NCBI RefSeq assembly: GCF_014654365.1
Contig: NZ_BNAY01000006.1
Coordinates: 303,702 to 367,701, forward strand
Direction: 5' to 3'
DNA from: Amycolatopsis oliviviridis
GTDB taxonomy: Bacteria > Actinomycetota > Actinomycetes > Mycobacteriales > Pseudonocardiaceae
Length of the DNA: 64,000 bases
Of this stretch, positions 8,852-17,042 are shown one piece after another. A program made the translations under genes and the position numbers. The notes beneath the pieces are model-generated. The model ran no database searches, was not told the origin of the DNA, and saw only the letters and a program-made list of their open reading frames with translations. Numbering within the stretch: the stretch's first letter is position 1; the number at the start of each line of letters is the position of its first letter.

Positions 8852-9080
8852 CTACGACGACTACGACAGCACGCAGACCCAGGCGGCTCAGCCTGCGAAG
8901 CGCGGGGTGGACGTCATCACCCTGATCGTCGGGATCGCGACGCTGCTGGTGTCGGGTTACGTCCTCTCGGACGGCTCCTCGTGGCTCCCGCGGTTCGACT
9001 TCCGGTGGGTCATGGCGGGCGGGGCGATCTTCGTCGGCGTCCTGCTGCTCGCCGCTTCGCTGCGCAAGAGCCGCCGCTAG
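8844..9080 (+). CDS. Small two-helix membrane protein of the PspC operon
   Basis: A 78-residue protein translated from a GTG that overlaps the end of the PspC gene by eight bases and is preceded by GGAGGTGC, so translation is probably coupled. It has an acidic N-terminus (ADYDDYDS), two hydrophobic helices (VITLIVGIATLLVSGYVL and GGAIFVGVLLLAASL) and a basic end (RKSRR). No named domain is recognised. It is likely an accessory of the PspC membrane protein. Confidence 0.8.
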   Translation: MADYDDYDSTQTQAAQPAKRGVDVITLIVGIATLLVSGYVLSDGSSWLPRFDFRWVMAGGAIFVGVLLLAASLRKSRR

Positions 9081-9108
9081 CGGCCCCGCTCACGATCCAC
9101 CCCACTCC

Positions 9109-9137
9109 GAAGGCCCCGGCCCCTCGCCGGGGCCTTC
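9109..9137 (+). terminator. Intrinsic terminator-like hairpin after the PspC operon
   Basis: A perfect 12-bp stem (GAAGGCCCCGGC with its complement) closes a five-base loop. It lies 28 bases after the operon's last stop. There is no long T run, as is common in high-GC actinobacteria. Confidence 0.7.
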
Positions 9138-9148
9138 GCCTTGCTCCC

Positions 9149-9403
9149 GACTTGCGTTTAGCCCCCTAATCGCGATCCGGTCGCCCAGGTGCCCGGGGCG
9201 CGCCGACCTGCGTTTAGCGGGCTAAACGCAAGTCGGTCGCCCTGCCGCTCGGGGCCCATCGGATCGCGATTAGGGGGCTAAAGTCGCTCCGCGCTCGCTC
9301 AGGCGCCCGGGCCGCCGGAGCGCGTTTAGCCCGCTAAACGCGCTCCCGGTCGCCTAGGTGCCCAAGGCCGACAGATCGCGATTAGGGGGCTAAACGCAGG
9401 TCG
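9149..9403. repeat. Modular repeat array, five copies with exact 56-bp period
   Basis: TTAG cores lie at 9158, 9214, 9270, 9326 and 9382, each exactly 56 bases apart: about 28 nt of repeat and 28 nt of spacer. Arms vary from copy to copy (CTTGCGTTTAG, CCTGCGTTTAG, GATCGCGATTAG, GAGCGCGTTTAG, GATCGCGATTAG) and so do the centres (CCCC, CGGG, GGGG, CCCG, GGGG). Spacers are GC-rich; the first and fourth share TCGCC-AGGTGCCC. No cas genes are nearby. The array fills the space between the PspC operon and guaA. Confidence 0.9.
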
Positions 9404-9416
9404 GAGCGGGAGCGGG

Positions 9417-10973
9417 TCACTCCCACTCGATGGTGCCCGGCGGCTTGGACGTGACGTCCAGGACCACCCGGTTCACCTCGGCGACCTCGTTGGTGATGCG
9501 GGTCGAGATCCGCTCCAGGGTCTCGTACGGCAGCCGCGTCCAGTCCGCGGTCATCGCGTCCTCGGACGACACCGGCCGCAGCACGATCGGGTGCCCGTAG
9601 GTCCGCCCGTCGCCCTGCACGCCCACGCTCCGGACGTCGGCCAGCAGCACCACCGGGCACTGCCAGATCTCACCGTCCAGCCCGGCCGCGGTGAGCTCCT
9701 CGCGCGCGATGGCGTCCGCCGCGCGCAGCGTTTCGAGCCGCTCGGCGTCGACGGCACCGATGATCCGGATGCCGAGCCCCGGCCCCGGGAACGGCTGCCG
9801 TTGCACGATCGTCTCCGGCAGCCCGAGCTCCAGCCCGACGCGGCGCACCTCGTCCTTGAACAGCAGGCGCAGCGGCTCGACGAGCTCGAACTGCAGGTCG
9901 TCAGGCAGCCCGCCGACGTTGTGGTGGCTCTTGATGTTCGCCGCGCCCTCACCGCCGCCGGATTCGACGACGTCCGGGTACAGCGTGCCCTGGACCAGGA
10001 ACTTGTAGTCGCCCTCGGCCTTGAGGTCGCGCTCGGCCTGCTCGAAGACGCGGATGAACTCGCGCCCGATGATCTTGCGCTTCTCCTCGGGGTCGGTGAC
10101 CCCGGCCAGCGCGTCGAGGAACCGGTCGCGCGCGTCGACGGTCACCAGGTTGACCCCGGTAGCGGCGACGAAATCCCGTTCGACCTGGGTGCGCTCGCCG
10201 GAGCGCAGCAGACCGTGGTCGACGAACACGCAGGTCAGCCGGTCACCGATGGCCCGCTGGACGAGCGCGGCGGCCACGGCGGAGTCGACCCCGCCGGAAA
10301 GCCCGCAGATCGCGCGGCCGTCGCCGACCTGCTCGGCGATGCGCTTGACCTGGTCGTCGACGATGGACGACGTCGTCCACTGCGGCTTGATGCCCGCGAT
10401 GTCGTGCAGGAAGCGGCGAAGCACCTCCTGGCCGTGCGGCGAGTGGTGCACCTCGGGGTGGTATTGGACGCCGGCGAAGCGGCGCTCGACGTCTTCGAAC
10501 CCGGCGACGGCGGCGCCGTCGCTCGACGCTGTCACGGTGGCGCCTTCCGGGGCTTTGGTGACGCTGTCGTTGTGGCTCATCCACGCGGGCTGGCTGCTCG
10601 GGAGACCGGCGTGCAGGACACCACCTTCACCGGCGACGCGAACCTCGGTGCGGCCGAACTCGCGGATCCCGGTCGGCTCGACAGTGCCGCCGAGGGCCTG
10701 CGCGAGCACCTGGTGGCCGTAGCAGATCCCGAGGATCGGCACGCCCGCGTCGACCAGCCCGGGGGCGAGGGCGGGAGCGTTCTCCGCATACACGCTGGAA
10801 GGACCACCGGAAAGGATGATCGCGGCGGGGTCCTTGGCGAGGATGTCCTCGGCGGTGGCGGTGTGCGGGACGACCTCGGAGTACACCTGCGCCTCGCGCA
10901 CGCGGCGCGCGATCAGTTGCGCGTACTGCGCCCCGAAGTCCACGACGAGTACCGGACCGGTGGGACTGGGCAC
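9417..10973 (-). CDS. guaA: GMP synthase (glutamine-hydrolysing)
   Basis: A 518-residue enzyme converting XMP to GMP with glutamine and ATP. The class-I glutaminase domain (about 1-200) starts VLVVDFGAQYAQLIARRVRE and has the nucleophile in GICYGHQ and the His/Glu pair in GVQYHPEVHH. The ATP pyrophosphatase domain carries the P-loop GLSGGVDSAVAAAL, and the C-terminal dimerisation domain ends PPGTIEWE. The GTG at 10973 follows CTGGAGG and gives the usual family length. Expressed alone, it complements guaB at 21.4-22.9 kb. Confidence 0.98.
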   Translation of the reverse strand: MPSPTGPVLVVDFGAQYAQLIARRVREAQVYSEVVPHTATAEDILAKDPAAIILSGGPSSVYAENAPALAPGLVDAGVPILGICYGHQVLAQALGGTVEPTGIREFGRTEVRVAGEGGVLHAGLPSSQPAWMSHNDSVTKAPEGATVTASSDGAAVAGFEDVERRFAGVQYHPEVHHSPHGQEVLRRFLHDIAGIKPQWTTSSIVDDQVKRIAEQVGDGRAICGLSGGVDSAVAAALVQRAIGDRLTCVFVDHGLLRSGERTQVERDFVAATGVNLVTVDARDRFLDALAGVTDPEEKRKIIGREFIRVFEQAERDLKAEGDYKFLVQGTLYPDVVESGGGEGAANIKSHHNVGGLPDDLQFELVEPLRLLFKDEVRRVGLELGLPETIVQRQPFPGPGLGIRIIGAVDAERLETLRAADAIAREELTAAGLDGEIWQCPVVLLADVRSVGVQGDGRTYGHPIVLRPVSSEDAMTADWTRLPYETLERISTRITNEVAEVNRVVLDVTSKPPGTIEWE

Positions 10974-11100
10974 CTGAAACCTCCAGATCAGAGCAGTACG
11001 CTTCCCCACCATCGTCCCAGGTGGGCCCGGTCACCTTGCCGCCAACCCCCTCGCGATTCAGGACAGCGGATGACCGCGACGCGGCCTACCGTCCGCGGGT

Positions 11101-11631
11101 ATGGGCATCGACTGGAGCAAGGAACTCTCCGAACAGCTCGACTGGCACTGGACGCGGCACCTCCGGCCCCGGCTGGACACCCTCGGCGACGACGAATACT
11201 TCTGGGAACCCGCCGAGGACTGCTGGACGATCCGGCCGAACGAGACCGGCAAGCTCATGATCGACTGGGCGTATCCGGAGCCGTCCCCGCCGCCGGTGAC
11301 GACGATCGCCTGGCGCCTCGCGCACATCATCATCGGCGTCTTCGCGATGCGGACCGCGTCGCATTTCGACGGCCCGCCCGTCGACTACCAGACCTTCCCC
11401 TACGCGGCCTCCGCCAAGGAAGCGCTGGAGCAGCTCGACGACGCGTACGCACGCTGGCGTGACGGTGTCCGCGGCCTGACCGCCGAGGCCCTCGAGCACC
11501 CCTGTGGCGAGGCCGAAGGCCCGTACTCCGAGTACCCGATCGCGACGCTCGTCCTTCACATCAACCGGGAGGCCATCCACCACGGCGCCGAGGTCCTCCT
11601 CCTGCGGGACCTCCACGCGCGTCGCGATTAG
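11101..11631 (+). CDS. DinB-superfamily protein
   Basis: A 176-residue four-helix-bundle protein of the DinB/DUF664 group. Likely metal ligands are the histidines in IAWRLAHI and in LVLHINREAIHHGAEV, spaced as in DinB proteins. Such proteins include mycothiol- or bacillithiol-dependent transferases; the substrate is unknown. No clear ribosome site precedes the ATG, so it may be leaderless. Its TAG stop is formed by the ATTAG core of a modular repeat (HARRD then stop). The original C-terminus may therefore have been replaced. Confidence 0.8.
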   Translation: MGIDWSKELSEQLDWHWTRHLRPRLDTLGDDEYFWEPAEDCWTIRPNETGKLMIDWAYPEPSPPPVTTIAWRLAHIIIGVFAMRTASHFDGPPVDYQTFPYAASAKEALEQLDDAYARWRDGVRGLTAEALEHPCGEAEGPYSEYPIATLVLHINREAIHHGAEVLLLRDLHARRD

Positions 11632-11757
11632 GGGGCTAAACGCAGGTCCCGGCCGCGTCGCGATTAGCCCGCGAAACGCAGGTCCCGGCCGCGTCGCGTT
11701 TCGCCCCCTAATCGCGATCCCCCGGCCGAGATCGCGTTTAGCGGGCTAAACGCGACG
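11621..11757. repeat. Modular repeat array, four tightly packed copies
   Basis: Cores are at 11628 (TTAG), 11664 (TTAG), 11700 (TTCG) and 11738 (TTAG), so spacings are 36, 36 and 38 bp. Neighbouring copies share the joint CAGGTCCCGGCCGCGTCGCG, which suggests recent tandem duplication of a 36-bp unit. The last copy is symmetric (GCGTTTAG both ways around CGGG). The first overlaps the DinB stop codon. Confidence 0.88.
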
Positions 11758-11793
11758 CGCCCATACTGGGGCCAGCCCAGGAAAGGAGCCGCC

Positions 11794-12828
11794 TTGCGAG
11801 CGACTGTCATCTACGGCGCCGGCGACGTACGCGTCGAGACCGTCCCGGACCCGAAGCTGAGCGAACCCACCGACGCCCTCCTCCGCGTGGTCCGCTCCTG
11901 CATCTGCGGCAGCGACCTCTGGCCGTACGGCAGCATGCCCGCGCGCGACCGCGGCGTCCGGATCGGTCACGAATTCCTCGGCGTCGTCGAGGCCGTCGGC
12001 GCCGACGTCACCACGCTCAAGACCGGGGACCTCGTCGTCGCGCCGTTCGTCTACTCCGACAACACGTGCCAGTTCTGCCGCGAAGGCCTCCACACCTCCT
12101 GCCTGCACGGCGGGCACTGGGGCGCGAAGGGCGTCGACGCCGGTCAGGGCGAGGCCGTCCGCGTCCCACAGGCAGACGGCACGCTGGTGAAACTGCCGCA
12201 CACCGAGGACGACGATCTGCTCGCCTCGCTCCTCACGCTCTCCGACGTCTTCCCGACCGGCCACCACGCCGCGGTCAAGGCGGGCGTGAACGAGCGCACC
12301 ACGGTCACCGTCATCGGCGACGGCGCCGTCGGCCTCTCCGCGGTCCTCGCCGCGAAGCGACTCGGCGCCGAGCGCATCATCCTGATGGGCCGTCACCAGA
12401 CCCGCACGGACCTCGGCCGCGAGTTCGGCGCGACCGATGTCGTCGCCGAGCGTGGCGACGAAGGCATCGAGAAGGTGCGAGAGCTGACGAACGGCGAAGG
12501 CACGCACACCGTCCTCGAATGCGTCGGCACGAAGCCCGCCTTCGAGATGGGCGTCGGCGCGGTCCGACCCGGCGGCACGGTCAGCCGCGTCGGCCTGCCG
12601 CAGTACGCCGAGGGCCCGATCGGCCCGTCACTCTTCCGACGCAACATCACCGTCACCGGCGGGGTCGCTCCGGCCCGCCACTACATTCCCGAACTCCTCG
12701 ACGACGTCGTCGAGGGCAGGTACCAGCCGGGCAAGGTGTTCGACCGCACCATCGGGCTGGAAGAGGTGCCTGACGGTTACCGCGCGATGGCGGATCGCGA
12801 AGCGCTCAAGGTGCTCGTCAAGCCCTGA
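11794..12828 (+). CDS. Zinc-dependent alcohol dehydrogenase family protein
   Basis: A 344-residue medium-chain dehydrogenase. Catalytic zinc ligands are expected from Cys in CICGSD and His/Glu in GHEFLGVVEA. The structural-zinc loop reads NTCQFCREGLHTSC, with three cysteines. The Rossmann fold carries TVIGDGAVGLSAVLAAKRLG. The TTG start at 11794 follows GAAAGGAG at good spacing. Just downstream lies an aldehyde dehydrogenase, so a consecutive alcohol-to-acid oxidation is plausible. The substrate is not known. Confidence 0.92.
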   Translation: MRATVIYGAGDVRVETVPDPKLSEPTDALLRVVRSCICGSDLWPYGSMPARDRGVRIGHEFLGVVEAVGADVTTLKTGDLVVAPFVYSDNTCQFCREGLHTSCLHGGHWGAKGVDAGQGEAVRVPQADGTLVKLPHTEDDDLLASLLTLSDVFPTGHHAAVKAGVNERTTVTVIGDGAVGLSAVLAAKRLGAERIILMGRHQTRTDLGREFGATDVVAERGDEGIEKVRELTNGEGTHTVLECVGTKPAFEMGVGAVRPGGTVSRVGLPQYAEGPIGPSLFRRNITVTGGVAPARHYIPELLDDVVEGRYQPGKVFDRTIGLEEVPDGYRAMADREALKVLVKP

Positions 12829-12847
12829 CTGGAATACCTTGTCAACC

Positions 12848-14293
12848 ATGGACATGATCACCCCGGAGCCGCGCCCCGCCTGGATCGCCGGCCGCCCTGA
12901 GCAGGGCGCTTCGACGCTCACCGTGCACCACCCCTACGACGGGAGCGAAGTCGCCACCGTCGCGGTGCCCGGCCCGGAGCAGGTCGAACGAGCGGTGAGC
13001 GCGGCGGTGAGCGTCGCGAAGGAGTTCCGGCGGTCCTCGGCACACAGCCGCGCCGCGGCGCTCGACCACGTTTCGCGGGTCCTCGCCGGCCGGGCCGAGG
13101 AGATCGCCGAGGTCATCACCGCCGAGAACGGCAAGCCGCTCAAGTGGGCCGACGCCGAGGTGCGGCGCGCGGTTTCGGTGTTCCGGATCGCTGCCGAGGA
13201 GGCCCGCCGGTTCAGCGGTGACCTGCAACGCCTGGACACCGACCCGGCGGGCGAAGGCAGGCTGGCCCTCACCCGCCGCGTCCCGCGCGGTCCGGTGCTG
13301 GGCATCGCGCCGTTCAACTTCCCGCTGAACCTGGTGGCGCACAAGGTCGCGCCGTCGCTCGCGGTCGGCGCGCCGATCATCGTCAAACCGGCGCCGCGCA
13401 CTCCGCTGGCCGCCTTGATCCTCGGCGAGATCCTGGCCGAGATGGAGCTGCCGGAAGGCGCGTTCTCGGTGCTGCCGCTCGGCAACGAGGAGACCTCGGC
13501 GCTGGTCTCGGACCCGCGCCTGCCGGTCGTGTCGTTCACCGGATCGGGTCCGGTCGGCTGGTCGCTGGCGGACGCCGCGCCACGCAAGCACGTCGTGCTC
13601 GAACTCGGCGGCAACGCGGCCGCCGTCGTGCTCCGGGACTGGCCGGACCCCGAAGGCGCGGCGCACCGCATCGCGACCTTCGGCAACTACCAGGCCGGGC
13701 AGTCCTGCATCGCCGTCCAGCGGGTCATCGTCGAAAGCGAGATCGCCGAGGAATTCGTCCCCGCTTTGGTGGAAGCCGTTCAGTCACAGCAAACCGGTGA
13801 CCCCTACGACAAGAACACCGACGTCGGGCCGGTCGTCGACGAAGCCGCCGCGGAACGGATCGTGGCCTGGATCGACGAGGCCGTCGCCGCGGGCGCGAAG
13901 ATCCTCACCGGCGGCAAACGGGACGGCGCGACGGTGGAGCCGACCGTGCTCACCGACGTCCCACCGTCCACAAAGGCCTGGGCGGAGGAGATCTTCGGCC
14001 CGGTCCTCGCGGTGTCCATTGTGGATGGCGTCGACGAGGCTTTCGCTTCGGTCAACGAATCCGCGTATGGCTTGCAGGCCGGGGTGTTCACCCGCGACGT
14101 GCATCTCGCCTTCTACGCATCGACCGAACTGGAAGTCGGCGGCGTGATCATCGGTGACGTCCCGTCCTACCGCGCGGACCAGATGCCTTATGGCGGCGTC
14201 AAAGGATCGGGCGTCGGGCGCGAAGGTGTTCTCGCTGCGATGCACGATCTCACCGAAGAACGGGTCACGGTCTTCACCGGCATCGACCTTTAG
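12848..14293 (+). CDS. Aldehyde dehydrogenase family protein
   Basis: A 481-residue NAD(P)-dependent aldehyde dehydrogenase. The general base Glu is in VVLELGGNAA and the catalytic Cys in QAGQSCIAVQR; the nucleotide site includes FTGSGPVG and the C-terminus has GGVKGSGVGREG. The ATG at 12848 is chosen, with a TTG nine bases upstream as alternative. It begins shortly after the alcohol dehydrogenase stop, in an apparent two-gene operon. Its stop overlaps that of the converging oxidoreductase. The motifs fit the succinate-semialdehyde/lactaldehyde branch, but the substrate is uncertain. Confidence 0.92.
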   Translation: MDMITPEPRPAWIAGRPEQGASTLTVHHPYDGSEVATVAVPGPEQVERAVSAAVSVAKEFRRSSAHSRAAALDHVSRVLAGRAEEIAEVITAENGKPLKWADAEVRRAVSVFRIAAEEARRFSGDLQRLDTDPAGEGRLALTRRVPRGPVLGIAPFNFPLNLVAHKVAPSLAVGAPIIVKPAPRTPLAALILGEILAEMELPEGAFSVLPLGNEETSALVSDPRLPVVSFTGSGPVGWSLADAAPRKHVVLELGGNAAAVVLRDWPDPEGAAHRIATFGNYQAGQSCIAVQRVIVESEIAEEFVPALVEAVQSQQTGDPYDKNTDVGPVVDEAAAERIVAWIDEAVAAGAKILTGGKRDGATVEPTVLTDVPPSTKAWAEEIFGPVLAVSIVDGVDEAFASVNESAYGLQAGVFTRDVHLAFYASTELEVGGVIIGDVPSYRADQMPYGGVKGSGVGREGVLAAMHDLTEERVTVFTGIDL

Positions 14294-15744
14294 GCCGGGG
14301 TGACGGCCTGTGCGAACCCGAACACCTTGTCCGGGTCGTAGGTCTTCGCCACCTGCTTGAGCCGGGTGGCGTTGTCGCCGTAGTAAGCCGTCATCCAGTC
14401 GGGCAGGGCGGGGTCGATGTAGTTGACGTAGCCCCCGCCCAGCCCGAGCCCCGTCACCACTTCCGCGACGGAATCGGTTGCCGCGGAACGATTGCGCGTA
14501 TCGGCCTGGCTGTAGATCTGCACACTGCCGATCGCCTTCCGGTGCCAGAACGCGGTGGCATCCGGCGCGACGTCGGCGACGGCGCCGCCGAGACCGTCGA
14601 CGAGAAGGTCCATGCCGCGCCTGCCGTCGAGGATCGACGTCAGCTTCGCAGGATCCACCGGTTCGCTGAGAATTCGCGAAGAGGCCACAAAGGACTGTCG
14701 GCTCTCGCTGCCGGAGAAGTACTTCATGGCACCGAGATAGTCGAGCTGTTTGACCGTTCGTGTTCCATTGATCTTCCCGGTCAGCTGGTCCAGCACCTTG
14801 GCGAGCGAAGCGGAATCGCCGACATAGCAGCCGGAAATCCGCGCGCCGACGGGAGATCCTCCCGACAGCACGACATTCGCCCAAAGTTCAGGCGGGGCTT
14901 CGGGCAGCCAGCGCTGCCACTCGGCGAGAACCTCGTTCGCGCTGCCCGCCGGGAAACGCAGGGAGAACACCGAAACGACCGAAGGCGACGGGTCGGTACG
15001 GAACGTGAACGAGGTGACGACACCGAAGTTGCCGCCACCGCCGCCGCGCAACGCCCAGAACAACTCGGGTTCGGAATCCGCCGACGCCGTCCGGAGTTTC
15101 CCGTCCGCGGTGACGACCTGCGCGGACACCAGGTGATCGCAGGTGAGTCCATATTTGCGGGCCAGGACACCGATACCGCCGCCGAGCGTCAGCCCGGCGA
15201 TGCCGACGCTGGGGCAGGAACCCGCGGGCAGGCAACGGCCGGCGCCGCCCAGCTTGGCGTAGACGTCCTTCAGCTTCGCGCCCGCGCCGATCACGGCCCG
15301 TTCCCCCCGAACGTCCACTGAGGACATTTCGCCGAGGTCGATCATCAAGCCGCCGTCGGGAACCGAGTAACCGGCATAACTGTGCCCGCCGCTGCGAGCG
15401 GCGATCGGGACCCGCCTGGCCGCCGCTTCGACAGCGGCCTGCACGTCTTCCGGCTTGGCGCATTTCGCGATCGCGGCGGGCTTGCGCCCGTCGAAGGCGG
15501 GATTGAACACGCGTTTGGCGCTGTCGTAGCCGGAATCCCCCGGCAGGAGCAGCGAAACCTTGTTCCGCAACGCGGCCCAGTCCGGCGGGCCGGACGGCGC
15601 CGAGACGCTGGTGCTCGGCGGCAAAGACACACCTGGGGCCGACGTGGGCGCTTGCACTGGAGGTGCGGCGGAACACGCCGTCGCGGCCGCCCCGACCGCG
15701 GTCGCGCCGGCGAGCTTGAGAAAGTTCCTTCGCCCCAACTTCAT
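14290..15744 (-). CDS. Exported FAD-linked oxidase, berberine-bridge type, Tat signal
   Basis: A 484-residue flavoprotein. The N-terminus has a twin-arginine signal (GRRNFLKLAGATAVGAAATA) ending in a possible lipobox cysteine (TAC), so it is probably a Tat-exported lipoprotein. The FAD_binding_4 domain contains ARSGGHSYAGY and GSCPSVGIAGLTLGGGIGVL. His and Cys at these positions carry the two covalent FAD links in the bicovalent oxidase family. The C-terminal BBE segment has YVNYIDPALPDW. Members oxidise sugars or secondary metabolites; the substrate here is unknown. Confidence 0.9.
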   Translation of the reverse strand: MKLGRRNFLKLAGATAVGAAATACSAAPPVQAPTSAPGVSLPPSTSVSAPSGPPDWAALRNKVSLLLPGDSGYDSAKRVFNPAFDGRKPAAIAKCAKPEDVQAAVEAAARRVPIAARSGGHSYAGYSVPDGGLMIDLGEMSSVDVRGERAVIGAGAKLKDVYAKLGGAGRCLPAGSCPSVGIAGLTLGGGIGVLARKYGLTCDHLVSAQVVTADGKLRTASADSEPELFWALRGGGGGNFGVVTSFTFRTDPSPSVVSVFSLRFPAGSANEVLAEWQRWLPEAPPELWANVVLSGGSPVGARISGCYVGDSASLAKVLDQLTGKINGTRTVKQLDYLGAMKYFSGSESRQSFVASSRILSEPVDPAKLTSILDGRRGMDLLVDGLGGAVADVAPDATAFWHRKAIGSVQIYSQADTRNRSAATDSVAEVVTGLGLGGGYVNYIDPALPDWMTAYYGDNATRLKQVAKTYDPDKVFGFAQAVTPA

Positions 15745-15783
15745 ACTTGTGAAGACGTGCGGGCCCTGGCGAGGTTGCGAGGA

Positions 15784-16252
15784 TCACCCGGCCGAGTCAG
15801 CGGTACTCGGGTTCTCTAAGTCGAAGCGGCTGCCCGCGTCCCATTCCGATCGCTGGTTCCCGTACGCGGGAATACCGCCCGCCCGGTGCAGCATGGAGGC
15901 CAGATGCAGCAGATTCCAGGTCATGAAGGCGGTGTTCCGGTTGGTGAAATCGTTCTCCGGCCCACCGGAGCCATCGTCCAGATAGGACGGACCGGGACCC
16001 GCCTCACCGATCCAGCCCCTGCAGGTAGAGCTCCGGCCAGGCGTCGGACGCGGCGCCGTGCTCGGTCATGTCGGGCCAGACGCCTGTCGCGATGTCGTGG
16101 TCCGCGGCCCGGAGCACGGAGACCTCGACACCGTGTTTGGCCATGATGTCGCGGCTGATCGCGATGAGGCCGTCGGTGTTGCTCTTCTCCGGGGATCTCT
16201 TCAGGGTGCAGGGCACGAACAGGGCCTTGAGCCCGCTGAAGTCGTAGTCCAT
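15784..16252 (-). pseudogene. Flavodoxin-family NAD(P)H oxidoreductase, internally deleted and frameshifted
   Basis: An ATG at 16252 opens an 82-residue frame with the flavodoxin-like start FSGLKALFVPCTLKRSPEKS and stops at 16004. In another frame, starting at the same point, the sequence continues GWIGEAGPGPSYLDDGSGGP, then NDFTNRNTAFMTWNLLHLA and GIPAYGNQRSEWDAG to a TGA at 15784-15786. Both parts match what I recall of one family of about 200 residues whose middle (the YERVLAADI and GTPIWLGEKS region) is absent here. A deletion of roughly 70-110 codons with a frame change, with the junction near 16017, explains the arrangement. The enzyme should be inactive. Confidence 0.8.
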
Positions 16253-16310
16253 CGGTCAAGGACAGCACCGGCGGCCGTACGGGGAAAGCCCCCGAAGGCT
16301 TACGGATTCC

Positions 16311-17033
16311 TTAGAGCCAATGCGGGAGCGGCGGTACCTCGCCGTCCAAAGTGGATCCGTCACCGCGGCCGGTGATCCAGGCCAGGACGGCACCAGGGGT
16401 GCCGGTCACCTTGGCCGGATCGCCTTCGCCCATCCGCCACTCATGCCGCGTCCCGTCGCCGTCGACGGCGACCAGGAGGACAGCAGGCAGCCCCTCGCCG
16501 TACGAGGCGATGGCACTGCTCACCACGACCTCGAACTCCCGTCCGAGCAGCCCGGAGGCGCGGTCGAAGTCGTAACCGAAGTCCAAATCGACGAGGTGGA
16601 TCGAGGTTTCGGCCAGCCGCTTGCGCAGCACTTCCTCACCGGTGACCGGCCTGCCCTGCCTGTCACGCGCCGCACCGGCCCACGCCTCGTCCGGCAGGGA
16701 CGCGGCCAGGTCCGTGAATCGCTCGCCGGAGTCCACGACATCGGCGATGATCGCCGCGGCGGAGCGGGCGGCTCCGGCCTCGATACCCGCGTCGCGAGCT
16801 GTGGCCGTGGCGTACATCGGTGTCTCGACACCGGTCTTCGCCCAGGTCAGCAGGTTGCCGAGGCCGTCCGCGTTACGCGCGACGTGCGAGAGCAGATGCG
16901 CCCGCGTCCAGCCGGACAAGGCGCTGGGAGCGTGCACTGCGTCCTCGTCGAGCGCGCGCACCACCCTTGCCCATTCTTCGTGCAGGGCACGGACGCGTTC
17001 GAGCAGGACGTGGGCGCGTTCGGCGGCGGTCAC
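16311..17033 (-). CDS. Mycothiol-dependent maleylpyruvate isomerase family protein
   Basis: A 240-residue protein of the MDMPI superfamily (DinB-like bundle plus C-terminal alpha/beta domain). The likely metal site combines HLLSHVARNADGL (about 48-60) with LAETSIHLVDLDFGYD (about 140-155), the usual ligand positions. The C-terminal part (AVDGDGTRHEW) matches the MDMPI-C domain. The family uses mycothiol, the thiol of actinobacteria, as cofactor in isomerase or transferase reactions. It starts seven bases after the upstream GMC oxidoreductase stop, so they are likely cotranscribed. The substrate is unknown. Confidence 0.85.
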   Translation of the reverse strand: MTAAERAHVLLERVRALHEEWARVVRALDEDAVHAPSALSGWTRAHLLSHVARNADGLGNLLTWAKTGVETPMYATATARDAGIEAGAARSAAAIIADVVDSGERFTDLAASLPDEAWAGAARDRQGRPVTGEEVLRKRLAETSIHLVDLDFGYDFDRASGLLGREFEVVVSSAIASYGEGLPAVLLVAVDGDGTRHEWRMGEGDPAKVTGTPGAVLAWITGRGDGSTLDGEVPPLPHWL

Positions 17034-17042
17034 ATCCCCAAC

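Noticed and set aside
9149..9403. CRISPR array
   Set aside because: Spacing is regular, but arms and centre change from unit to unit, spacers 1 and 4 are related, similar elements occur singly and inside genes, and no cas genes are present.
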